From positions 619 through 6,006 of the forward strand of contig DFBQ01000125.1 in assembly GCA_002367355.1 (NCBI GenBank): a DNA stretch of 5,388 nucleotides. The letters run 5' to 3'. The notes below the pieces were generated by a model that worked only from the letters and a program-made list of their open reading frames with translations, made no database searches and was not told where the DNA came from. The position numbers were made by a program, and so were the translations under genes. Positions 1 to 5,362 of this stretch are shown piece by piece (position 1 is the stretch's first letter; the number at the start of each line of letters is the position of its first letter). The DNA is from Deltaproteobacteria bacterium UBA3076. GTDB lineage: Bacteria > Desulfobacterota > Dissulfuribacteria > Dissulfuribacterales > UBA3076.

Positions 1-36
1 AACTTATTTATCTCCCGTTCCTAACGTAACTATCGC

Positions 37-876
37 ATGAGTTCCTTGAGCCTTTTGGCGCCTGCCAAAATAAATCTGTTTCTGCTGATCAATGGGCGCC
101 GTCCGGACGGATATCACCTTATTTTTACAATGTTCCAAAAGATTTCTCTTTGGGACGAAATTGAGCTCTCTGTGGGACAGGGAGAAAAAAAGGGGATTTA
201 TTTAGAATGTCCTGATAGTGAGTTAATCTCAGGCCCGGACAACCTGGCATACCAGGCAGCCAAGCTGTTTTTGGAAAAAGCCGGTCTGGATCTTGCGGTT
301 AAAATCCTTTTAAGAAAGAGGATTCCCGTAGGTGGAGGTCTGGGAGGAGGCAGCAGTGATGCGGCATCTGTGCTAAAAGGTCTGAATGAGTTGGCTGGCT
401 TTCCTTTTAATGGGGCATCTCTCCATTTGCTCGGCTGTAGCCTCGGAGCGGATGTGCCGTTTTTCCTTCTTGAGGCGCCTGCTGCAGTGGGAAGGGGGAT
501 AGGCACTGAGCTTGAGGTCGTTAATGTCCCCCACGGATGGTATGTGCTGGTCTATCCCGGCTTTAGCGTAAGTACTCGTTGGGCCTATAAAAATTACGTA
601 TTGACAGGGCAGGATCAGGACACTATTTTTGACGCCTTAGAGGTCATTCGAACCGCCATGTGGCGGAATGACCTTGAGAAGGTGGTTATAGGCAAATATC
701 CCGAAATAGGCCGGATCAAGGCCGAGCTTATGGCGCTTGGAGCTGAAGCGGCCTTGATGTCAGGGAGCGGATCGACGGTCCTAGGGTTTTTTCTATCTCA
801 GGAAGAGGCCCAAAGGGCAGCCTCTGTCCTTGAAGGCAACAGGGGCCTTCACACTTTATCGGTAGAGAGTTTATAG
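37..876 (+). CDS. ispE: 4-diphosphocytidyl-2-C-methyl-D-erythritol kinase (CDP-ME kinase)
   Basis: A cytoplasmic GHMP-family kinase that phosphorylates the 2-hydroxyl of CDP-methylerythritol with ATP, the fourth step of the MEP (non-mevalonate) isoprenoid pathway. The three GHMP motifs are visible: PAKINLF at residues 9-15 with Lys11 in the place of the E. coli active-site lysine, the glycine-rich ATP loop GGGLGGGSSDAA at 99-110, and MSGSGSTV at 241-248. The substrate-side DGYH (24-27) and the catalytic Asp139 in LGADVPFF are also present, as is the conserved NDLE near 211-214. The length of 279 residues is normal and the gene looks intact. An in-frame TAA at 22-24 limits upstream extension, so the ATG at 37 is the best start; residues begin shortly before PAKINL as usual. 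No Shine-Dalgarno sequence is seen before it, so translation is weak, leaderless or coupled to something outside the window. A tRNA-Gln gene follows 16 bases after the stop. Confidence 0.97.
   Translation: MSSLSLLAPAKINLFLLINGRRPDGYHLIFTMFQKISLWDEIELSVGQGEKKGIYLECPDSELISGPDNLAYQAAKLFLEKAGLDLAVKILLRKRIPVGGGLGGGSSDAASVLKGLNELAGFPFNGASLHLLGCSLGADVPFFLLEAPAAVGRGIGTELEVVNVPHGWYVLVYPGFSVSTRWAYKNYVLTGQDQDTIFDALEVIRTAMWRNDLEKVVIGKYPEIGRIKAELMALGAEAALMSGSGSTVLGFFLSQEEAQRAASVLEGNRGLHTLSVESL
641..674 (+). repeat. Long imperfect inverted repeat (hairpin) inside ispE
   Basis: AGGTCATT (641-648) pairs fully with AATGACCT (667-674). Inside it, after a four-base bulge CGAA (649-652), CCGCCA (653-658) pairs with TGGCGG (661-666) around TG. 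That gives 14 base pairs in 34 bases. The right arm encodes the start of the NDLE motif of IspE, so the structure lies within real coding sequence. Its function, if any, is unknown. Confidence 0.7.
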
Positions 877-877
877 C
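848..877 (+). promoter_or_regulatory. Possible sigma-70-type promoter for tRNA-Gln, inside the ispE 3' end
   Basis: TTCACA (848-853) differs from TTGACA at one position. It is followed after 18 bases by TATAGC (872-877), which matches TATAAT at four positions and overlaps the ispE stop codon. Transcription would start about 8-10 bases before the tRNA. The match is only fair, and the tRNA could equally be processed from the ispE transcript. Confidence 0.28.
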
Positions 878-892
878 TGAGAAGTTACCTGT

Positions 893-967
893 TGGGGTGT
901 CGTCAAGTGGCAAGACACGGGTTTTTGGAGCCCGCATTCGGAGGTTCGAATCCTCCCACCCCAGCCA
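893..967 (+). tRNA. tRNA-Gln, anticodon UUG, CCA encoded
   Basis: A full cloverleaf can be folded by hand. The acceptor stem TGGGGTG (893-899) pairs with CACCCCA (957-963). The D stem GTC (902-904) pairs with GAC (914-916). The anticodon stem CGGGT (918-922) pairs with GCCCG (930-934), with one U-G wobble, around the loop TTTTGGA (923-929). The T stem GGAGG (940-944) pairs with CCTCC (952-956) around TTCGAAT. The anticodon is TTG at 925-927, reading CAA and CAG (glutamine). The discriminator is G964 and the 3' CCA (965-967) is encoded in the DNA. The variable loop is five bases (935-939). The U1-A72 top pair is typical of tRNA-Gln. It sits between ispE and prs, an arrangement I know from deltaproteobacterial genomes. 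Confidence 0.97.
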
Positions 968-973
968 CTATGT

Positions 974-1013
974 AATTAGTGCCTGAACGGAAAAGCAGTT
1001 CAGACACAATTTT
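974..1013 (+). terminator. Terminator-like hairpin after tRNA-Gln
   Basis: CTGAAC (983-988) pairs with GTTCAG (998-1003) around the nine-base loop at 989-997. The stem extends past one C-A mismatch with GTG (979-981) and CAC (1005-1007). After a bulged A978 it continues with AATT (974-977) and AATT (1008-1011). A short T run (1010-1013) follows and overlaps the outer stem. This could end the tRNA transcript. The U run is short and imperfect, so partial read-through into prs, or a role as an RNA-processing hairpin, is also possible. Confidence 0.45.
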
Positions 1014-1044
1014 GAATTCTAAATTCTAAATTTTGAATTCAAAA
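1010..1044. repeat. Array of five 7-base units (heptamer repeat), AT-rich and palindromic
   Basis: The 35 bases divide exactly into five heptamers of consensus TTYTRAA: units 1 and 4 are TTTTGAA, units 2 and 3 are TTCTAAA, and unit 5 is TTCAAAA. Units 4 and 5 together make a perfect 14-bp palindrome (1031-1044). TTTTGAATTC at 1010-1019 is also the reverse complement of 1035-1044. The array lies between tRNA-Gln and prs and encodes nothing. It resembles the short tandem heptanucleotide repeats known from intergenic regions of some bacteria, for example the STRR of cyanobacteria, but I cannot tell whether it is dispersed in this genome. Confidence 0.75.
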
Positions 1045-1061
1045 AAGGAAATGATCTTAAT
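1033..1061 (+). promoter_or_regulatory. Possible promoter for prs
   Basis: TTGAAT (1033-1038, four of six matches to TTGACA) lies 17 bases before CTTAAT (1056-1061, four of six matches to TATAAT). The -35-like box falls inside the heptamer array. In AT-rich sequence such matches arise by chance, so this is a candidate only. Confidence 0.27.
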
Positions 1062-1076
1062 ATGTTAATGGGTTAG
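1062..1076 (+). other. Possible leader mini-ORF ahead of prs
   Basis: A four-codon reading frame (MLMG, then TAG) begins 11 bases after AAAGGAA (1044-1050) and stops three bases before the prs ATG at 1080. prs itself has no ribosome site at the usual distance, so ribosomes ending the mini-ORF could restart at prs. The frame is so short that chance is a serious alternative. Confidence 0.2.
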
Positions 1077-1079
1077 CCT

Positions 1080-2030
1080 ATGTCAATAACAATAAATAAT
1101 ATGATAATCTTTACTGGGAATGCTAATCCTGTCCTGGCTCAGGAAATATGTGACTACCTGAGCATGCCTCTTGGCAGGGCATCCGTGCAAACCTTCAGTG
1201 ATGGTGAAGTGTACGTGGAGATAGGGGAAAATGTGAGAGGGGCGGATGTATTTGTGATCCAGCCCACTTGCCCCCCTGTAAACGACAATATGATGGAACT
1301 TCTCATAATGGTGGATGCCTTGAGAAGGGCGTCCGCCAGGAGAATTACGGCAGTATTGCCATATTATGGTTATGCCAGGCAGGATCGGAAGGTAGCCCCA
1401 AGGGTCCCTATTTCCGCTAAGCTCGTGGCGGACATTATTACCACTGCAGGTGTCAGAAGGGTCCTTGCCATGGATCTCCATGCCCCGCAGATTCAGGGTT
1501 TTTTCAGTATTCCCGTGGATCACCTCTTTGCAGCTCCGGTATTGCTCGATTCTCTCAGGAAAAAATTTTCAGGAAAAGTAGTGATGGTGTCTCCTGACGC
1601 AGGTGGCGTGGAGCGGACCAGGGCCTTTGCCAAGAGATTTGGGGCCGGGCTGGCCATAATAGACAAGCGCAGGGATCGGCCTAACGAGTCACAAGTCATG
1701 TATATTATTGGAGACGTAAAGGGGAAGACGGCTGTCATACTGGACGATATGGTGGATACTGCCGGAACCCTTTGCAAGGCGGCGGAGGCCCTCAAGGAAC
1801 AAGGTGCCAATGAGGTCCATGGTTGTATTACACATCCTGTGCTGTCAGGTCCTGCGATAAGTCGTATCAAGGAATCGGTCCTTGAGTCCTTGGTGGTTAC
1901 AAATACGATTCCTCTCAACGAAGAGGCCCAAAAAGTTGACAAAATCAAGGTGTTGTCTGTATCTGCCCTTTTAGGAGAGGCTATAAGACGCATACATGAC
2001 GAAGATTCAGTAAGTTCATTATTTGTTTAA
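1080..2030 (+). CDS. prs: Ribose-phosphate pyrophosphokinase (PRPP synthetase)
   Basis: A cytoplasmic enzyme that transfers pyrophosphate from ATP to ribose 5-phosphate, making PRPP for purine, pyrimidine, histidine, tryptophan and NAD synthesis. At 316 residues it is a full-length class I enzyme. Visible hallmarks are FSDGE (39-43), the ATP-contacting YARQD (98-102), the divalent-cation and ATP signature [11 protein letters not shown] (132-142, with His134), SPDAGG (171-176), the flexible catalytic loop DKRR (195-198), the PRPP-binding loop [10 protein letters not shown] (221-230) and the usual C-terminal SVSSLF. An in-frame TAG at 1074-1076 blocks any longer start. The ATG at 1080 fits the family (about seven residues before MIIFTGN). 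No clear Shine-Dalgarno lies 5-10 bases upstream, and the alternative ATG at 1101 has none either. rplY follows 15 bases after the stop, so the two are probably co-transcribed. Confidence 0.98.
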   Translation: MSITINNMIIFTGNANPVLAQEICDYLSMPLGRASVQTFSDGEVYVEIGENVRGADVFVIQPTCPPVNDNMMELLIMVDALRRASARRITAVLPYYGYARQDRKVAPRVPISAKLVADIITTAGVRRVLAMDLHAPQIQGFFSIPVDHLFAAPVLLDSLRKKFSGKVVMVSPDAGGVERTRAFAKRFGAGLAIIDKRRDRPNESQVMYIIGDVKGKTAVILDDMVDTAGTLCKAAEALKEQGANEVHGCITHPVLSGPAISRIKESVLESLVVTNTIPLNEEAQKVDKIKVLSVSALLGEAIRRIHDEDSVSSLFV

Positions 2031-2045
2031 AAAGGAGTTTTTTCA

Positions 2046-2678
2046 ATGAAAAATGTGACAATAGATATCCAGGCGCGCACAGAGGCAGGGAAAGGGGTGG
2101 CCCGCAAACTCCGCCATGCAGGGCAGACCCCGGGAGTGCTGTATGGGCCAAAGGCCGAGACTATATCTTTTTCTGTGAACACTCATGAGTTCAACAAGCT
2201 TCTGAATTCGGCAGGTGGGGAGCCATTGCTTTTCACTCTGAATCTGAAGAGCAATGGAGACAGCAGTAGTCATACCGTCCTCATCAAGGATCTGCAATTG
2301 CATCCGGTGGATGACAAAATACGCCATATAGACTTTTATGAAGTCCTCATGGACGAAGAGGTGCAGGTCGAGGTGCCAATTACCGCAGTGGGTAAGGCCA
2401 AGGGTGTTGAAACAGATATGGGTGTCTTGGAGATCATCCAGCGAACAATCAAAATATCTTGTCTTCCTTTGGCCATTCCGCGAAACATCCAAATCAATGT
2501 TTCTGATCTTGGACTGGGAGATGTGGTTCATGTCTCAGATATTATGGCTCCGGAAGGGGTCCGCTTACTGGACGATCCCGAGACGACTTTGATGACCATT
2601 GTGGCCTCTAAAGCTGAGGAAGAGGAAAAGGAAGAGGAGGCTGAAATCGAGGTTGAGGAAGAAGAGGAATCTGAGTAA
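2046..2678 (+). CDS. rplY: 50S ribosomal protein bL25, long CTC/TL5 form
   Basis: A large-subunit protein that binds 5S rRNA at the central protuberance; the long form is called CTC (general stress protein in Bacillus) or TL5 (Thermus). The N-terminal L25 domain covers about residues 3-95, with RTEAGKGVARKLR (11-23), PGVLYG (29-34) and the core LIKDLQLHPVDDKIRHIDF (79-97). The C-terminal TL5-type beta domain covers about 98-188. The last 20 residues form an extreme acidic tail with 15 glutamates. A length of 210 residues is normal for the CTC form and about twice that of the short E. coli protein. The start is well supported by AAGGAG (2032-2037), eight bases before the ATG. It lies directly after prs, a common pairing in several phyla. 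No clear terminator follows, so read-through towards pth is possible. I use the symbol rplY; ctc is a synonym. Confidence 0.97.
   Translation: MKNVTIDIQARTEAGKGVARKLRHAGQTPGVLYGPKAETISFSVNTHEFNKLLNSAGGEPLLFTLNLKSNGDSSSHTVLIKDLQLHPVDDKIRHIDFYEVLMDEEVQVEVPITAVGKAKGVETDMGVLEIIQRTIKISCLPLAIPRNIQINVSDLGLGDVVHVSDIMAPEGVRLLDDPETTLMTIVASKAEEEEKEEEAEIEVEEEEESE
2616..2640 (+). other. Uninterrupted 25-base purine run within rplY, with an AGGAGG core
   Basis: All 25 bases are A or G and encode part of the acidic tail of bL25. The tract is close to mirror-symmetric around AAAA at 2626-2629, with eight of ten flanking positions matching on each side. It ends in AGGAGG (2635-2640), a perfect anti-Shine-Dalgarno match with no start codon at a suitable distance. 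It is likely just a result of glutamate codon composition. Confidence 0.5.
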
Positions 2679-2742
2679 ATGGCATGATCAGTGCTTGGAC
2701 GAGGGGTTTCATTTCAGTGCCGTTATCCCGGATTATGTAACA

Positions 2743-2771
2743 TTGATAAGGGAAAGGAAATTTTTCATAAT
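2743..2771 (+). promoter_or_regulatory. Sigma-70-type promoter for pth and the M23 gene
   Basis: TTGATA (2743-2748) and CATAAT (2766-2771) each differ from consensus at one position and are separated by exactly 17 bases. Transcription would start near 2778, leaving a leader of about 45 bases before pth. This is the best promoter match in the window. It sits in the 145-base gap between rplY and pth, which otherwise holds no gene I can support. Confidence 0.5.
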
Positions 2772-2812
2772 TTGTTATGCACAATCTGGGATTATCTGCA
2801 GGCATAGAAGGT

Positions 2813-2817
2813 AAAGG
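2813..2817 (+). promoter_or_regulatory. Ribosome binding site that decides the pth start
   Basis: AAAGG lies six bases before the TTG at 2824, but 15 bases before the alternative ATG at 2833. The spacing favours the TTG start. Confidence 0.55.
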
Positions 2818-2823
2818 CTGATC

Positions 2824-3426
2824 TTGTCCAGGATGCTCTTGGTAGGCCTCGGGAATCCTGGCCCTCAATACAGGTATACCCGCCACAATGTTGGCTTTGT
2901 AGCTCTGGATCGTCTGGCCCTTCAATTCGGTCTTGATTTTATCCCGCATAAGAAGTTTCCTCCATACGAGAGTGTGTCAGGGTTTGTAGCGGGCATTCCT
3001 GCTATACTGCTTAAACCTCTCACTTACATGAACAGGAGTGGTGACGCAGTAGCCTCAGTCCTTAACTTCTATAAAATTTCTTTGGACAAGCTCCTGGTGG
3101 TACATGATGATCTGGATTTGCCTCTGGGGAGTCTTAAATTCACACAGGGGGGTGGGTCTGGAGGGCATAAAGGGATTGGATCCATTATAGGGTCTGTTGG
3201 CAGCAAAGAATTCCCCCGTCTAAGGATCGGTATAGGAAGGCCTTTCAGCCCTGTGCCAATAGACAAATATGTTTTGTCGCCTTTTCTGTCGGAAGAGGCC
3301 CCAGTGATAGGTAAGGTCCTTGATGTCAGTATAAAGGGTCTGGTGTGTTTTCTGGAGAAGGGTATTGAAGCTGCCATGAACGAGTTTAATGGTAAGATAG
3401 AAGCAAAGTATGTGACGGGCCTTTAG
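2824..3426 (+). CDS. pth: Peptidyl-tRNA hydrolase
   Basis: A cytoplasmic esterase that splits peptidyl-tRNAs dropped by stalled ribosomes and so recycles tRNA. The 200 residues match the usual bacterial size. Visible motifs are VGLGNPGPQY (7-16) with Asn11, TRHNVG (19-24) with the catalytic His21, TYMNRSG (67-73) with Asn70, and HDDLDLP (94-100) with Asp95. These correspond to E. coli N10, H20, N68 and D93 (numbering without Met). The loop GGGSGGHKG (109-117) carries Lys116 where E. coli has Asn114 of GGHNG. RLRIGIGRP (132-140) is also typical. I prefer the TTG start at 2824: it has AAAGG at six bases, and the resulting N-terminus (MSRMLLVGL) matches the E. coli spacing to VGL exactly. The ATG at 2833 would give a protein three residues shorter. 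TAA at 2812-2814 bars further extension. The M23 gene follows after 21 bases, so they likely share a transcript. ychF, often next to pth elsewhere, is absent here. Confidence 0.97.
   Translation: MSRMLLVGLGNPGPQYRYTRHNVGFVALDRLALQFGLDFIPHKKFPPYESVSGFVAGIPAILLKPLTYMNRSGDAVASVLNFYKISLDKLLVVHDDLDLPLGSLKFTQGGGSGGHKGIGSIIGSVGSKEFPRLRIGIGRPFSPVPIDKYVLSPFLSEEAPVIGKVLDVSIKGLVCFLEKGIEAAMNEFNGKIEAKYVTGL
3147..3174 (+). other. Sequence matching the four-run G-quadruplex pattern, inside pth
   Basis: There are four G runs on the coding strand: 3147-3152, 3154-3156, 3163-3165 and 3172-3174. The gaps of one, six and six bases fit the usual G3/N1-7 rule. The stretch encodes the glycine-rich GGGSGGHKG loop of Pth, so glycine codons alone may explain it. 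Confidence 0.4.
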
Positions 3427-3447
3427 TGATTTTCAAGGGAGGAACAA

Positions 3448-4797
3448 ATGGGCAAATTTTTGGGTTACACTGCATTAATAATCCTGGCTGCCCTTATAGC
3501 CGCTGGATGCTTTCCTGGATACTTTCTTTTGGAGGGAAGTCCACCGGAGCTGCAGGTGGTCTCAGTCCCGGAGACACTCGGGAGGGAGTATGTGCTCACG
3601 GTTGAAGTTAAAGACGCCCGGAGTGGAATAAGGTCGATTTCCGCCGTCTTGAGCCAGGGAGATAAGGTTTTTGAACTTGATCCTAAAATTTACAAGATAA
3701 AGGAGTGGTGGAGGGGATCCGGGGTAAAGGACGAGACAGTCTTCTGGGTCATCAAACCGTTCGAGTTAGGCATGACTGAGGGTAAAGCCCTTCTCCGGAT
3801 TACCGCAAGGGACTCGTCCTGGCGAAACGGTCTCAAAGGCAATGAGCGGATTTGGGAGACTGAAGTCCCAATAGACATAACACCACCCCGGATAGCAGTG
3901 AAAAGTACTGTCCATAATATAAGGACAGGAGGTGCTGGTCTTGTATCTTATAGAGTAAGTGAATTACCCGGCAAGACAGGGGTCTGGATAGACGAAAGGT
4001 TTTTCCCGGGTTATCCAAAACCTGGAGGGGCAGAGGATATGTACGTGGCCATGGTGGCGGTTCCTTTCAATGTCAGTAAGCCAAAGAAGATGCTCATCGA
4101 GGCAGTAGATCAAGCTGGAAACGTTGCCAGGGTCGGTTTCCCCCATCGTATCCTTCGTAATCCTCCAAAGGTAGACACGATAAATATAAGTGACCGGTTC
4201 CTTGAGCAGAAAATGCCGGACTTCATGGATAGATACCCAGAATTCAAAGGCTCTCCCCTGGAAGTATTTCTCGAAGTCAACAGCGAATTAAGGCGTCGCA
4301 ACAATCAGGAAATTGAAAATTATTGTAAGGAAAGCGCCCCTGAGATCTTCTGGCACGGAAGATTTGTTTGCCTTCCCAATTCGGCCTTCAGGGCAGGTTT
4401 TGGAGACGAGCGTCATTACTTATACAAGGGTAAGGAAATTGGCCGGTCATATCACATGGGGTCAGACCATGCCTCGATTTCTCACGCTTTGGTCCCTGCA
4501 GGAAATGCCGGCCTTGCCGTGTTTGCAGACTACCTTGGAATCTATGGAAATACAGTAATCCTGGATCACGGCCTCGGCCTTTTCAGTATGTACTCCCACC
4601 TCAGCGAAATCCAGGTATCAGCAGGTGATAAGGTGGAACGTGGAGATACGATAGGGGCAACCGGCATGACAGGCCTTGCCGGCGGGGATCATTTGCACTT
4701 CGGAATGATGGTCCACGGGGTATTTGTTAATCCTATAGAGTGGTGGGATCAGAAATGGATTCAAGATCATATCCTGACCAATTTATCTGTGCAATGA
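3448..4797 (+). CDS. Membrane-anchored M23 (LytM-type) metallopeptidase with beta-rich N-terminal domains
   Basis: Probably a zinc endopeptidase acting on peptidoglycan cross-bridges or stems, outside the inner membrane. Residues 6-28 are hydrophobic. IAAGC (17-21) resembles a weak lipobox, so it could be a lipoprotein processed at Cys21; otherwise the segment is an uncleaved anchor. Two beta-rich, Ig-like regions follow (about 33-145, with VEVKDARSGIRS, and about 146-235, beginning ITPPRIAV and ending in VDQAGNVARV). The C-terminal M23 domain (about 330-435) has the complete metal and catalytic set: HMGSD (His336, Asp340), YSHLS (His384) and GGDHLHFGM (His415, His417). It should therefore be active, not a LytM activator of the EnvC/NlpD type with lost ligands. 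Cys293 and Cys308 could form a disulfide just before the catalytic domain. The ATG has AGGGAGG (3436-3442) five bases upstream. It follows pth closely and probably shares its promoter. The true substrate and role (growth, division or remodelling) cannot be read from sequence. Confidence 0.93.
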   Translation: MGKFLGYTALIILAALIAAGCFPGYFLLEGSPPELQVVSVPETLGREYVLTVEVKDARSGIRSISAVLSQGDKVFELDPKIYKIKEWWRGSGVKDETVFWVIKPFELGMTEGKALLRITARDSSWRNGLKGNERIWETEVPIDITPPRIAVKSTVHNIRTGGAGLVSYRVSELPGKTGVWIDERFFPGYPKPGGAEDMYVAMVAVPFNVSKPKKMLIEAVDQAGNVARVGFPHRILRNPPKVDTINISDRFLEQKMPDFMDRYPEFKGSPLEVFLEVNSELRRRNNQEIENYCKESAPEIFWHGRFVCLPNSAFRAGFGDERHYLYKGKEIGRSYHMGSDHASISHALVPAGNAGLAVFADYLGIYGNTVILDHGLGLFSMYSHLSEIQVSAGDKVERGDTIGATGMTGLAGGDHLHFGMMVHGVFVNPIEWWDQKWIQDHILTNLSVQ

Positions 4798-4798
4798 G

Positions 4799-4847
4799 GC
4801 TTTTTTGTTAAAAGCTTGAATAAAAGGCTTTTCTCTTTTGTTTTTTC
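4799..4847 (+). terminator. Probable terminator region with two competing hairpins after the M23 gene
   Basis: AAAAGCTT (4810-4817) pairs with AAGGCTTTT's last eight bases at 4825-4832 (one G-U pair, loop 4818-4824) and is followed, after CTC, by a T-rich run (4836-4847). The same AAAAGC can instead pair with GCTTTT at 4799-4804, directly after the M23 stop codon. The two folds exclude each other. The stems are A-T rich and weak, so termination may be inefficient. Confidence 0.45.
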
Positions 4848-4883
4848 TTGTAATGTAAATGGAAACTTGGAGGTATATTCAGA

Positions 4884-5351
4884 ATGGAAATATCTTTAGT
4901 GCTGGTGCCTGTAGATTTTTCAGATTGTGCTGTAAACGCATTGAGGTATGCGAAAAAAATAGCTTCTTCATGGAAGGCGGAATTATTACTCATTCATGTC
5001 ATAGATTCAAGTGAGGTCTCTCGAATTGCTGATTACGCCAAGGAATCAATTGAGAATGTGGAAGAACGGCTTACGAACCAGGCCAAACAGACCTTTCGCC
5101 ATTTTTTGAATGATTGGGACAGTGATGGTCTGGTAAAAGATACCATCGTATCTTATGGCTCCCCATTTCAGGAAATTGCTATAAAAGCAAGGGAGCTTCA
5201 GACCGACCTCATTTTAATGGGCGGTTATGGGAGTACAGGAAAGGGACAGATCGACGAGATTTTTTTCGGTGGCACAGTGGACAAAGTGGTTCGCCTTCTG
5301 CCATGCCCTGTGCTATGCGTGCCCATGGGATGGCCCAGTGAAAGTGTTTAG
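4884..5351 (+). CDS. Universal stress protein, UspA family
   Basis: A small single-domain Usp (155 residues, usual range 140-160), cytoplasmic and expected to form dimers; members of this fold often bind ATP and support survival under stress. The N-terminal strand and helix VLVPVDFSDCAVNALRYAKKIA (6-27, with the nucleotide-contacting Asp11), the strand LLLIHVID (34-41), DLILMGGYG (108-116) and CPVLCVP (141-147) are all typical. The glycine motif is unusual: GGYG (113-116) is followed by 13 residues before GT (130-131), where the common ATP-binding pattern G-2x-G-9x-G-S/T has nine. ATP binding is therefore not assured. The ATG is preceded by GGAGG (4869-4873) with ten bases between. An 86-base T-rich gap with a terminator-like structure separates it from the M23 gene, so it is probably a separate unit. 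I saw no convincing promoter. No specific usp symbol is justified. Confidence 0.93.
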   Translation: MEISLVLVPVDFSDCAVNALRYAKKIASSWKAELLLIHVIDSSEVSRIADYAKESIENVEERLTNQAKQTFRHFLNDWDSDGLVKDTIVSYGSPFQEIAIKARELQTDLILMGGYGSTGKGQIDEIFFGGTVDKVVRLLPCPVLCVPMGWPSESV

Positions 5352-5362
5352 TACAATTGAGC

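Noticed and set aside
198..506. 102-codon open frame on the - strand
   Set aside because: It lies wholly within ispE, opposite conserved catalytic motifs, and its translation shows no recognisable domain.
1010..1044. CRISPR repeat or attachment site
   Set aside because: The units are only seven bases, contiguous and without spacers. The nearby tRNA 3' end is not duplicated anywhere in the window and there is no integrase gene.
1083..1993. Two long open frames on the - strand (1083-1523 and 1520-1993)
   Set aside because: Both are antisense to prs, whose family match is complete. Their translations are rich in His, Ser and Arg without any family pattern.
2043..2531. 162-codon open frame on the - strand
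   Set aside because: It is antisense to rplY, with no ribosome site or recognisable motif.
2616..2675. Purine-rich tract as a programmed frameshift or triplex site
   Set aside because: The frame ends normally after a typical acidic bL25 tail. There is no slippery heptamer with a downstream structure, and the mirror symmetry is imperfect.
2599..2814. 71-codon + strand frame crossing the rplY end into the gap
   Set aside because: It is the +1 frame reading of the GAG/GAA-rich acidic tail, giving an artificial Lys/Arg run. It has no ribosome site and no family resemblance.
2679..2823. Possible small gene or RNA in the rplY-pth gap
   Set aside because: I found no supported reading frame and only short weak inverted repeats (for example TTATC/GATAA). 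The promoter explains the non-random part.
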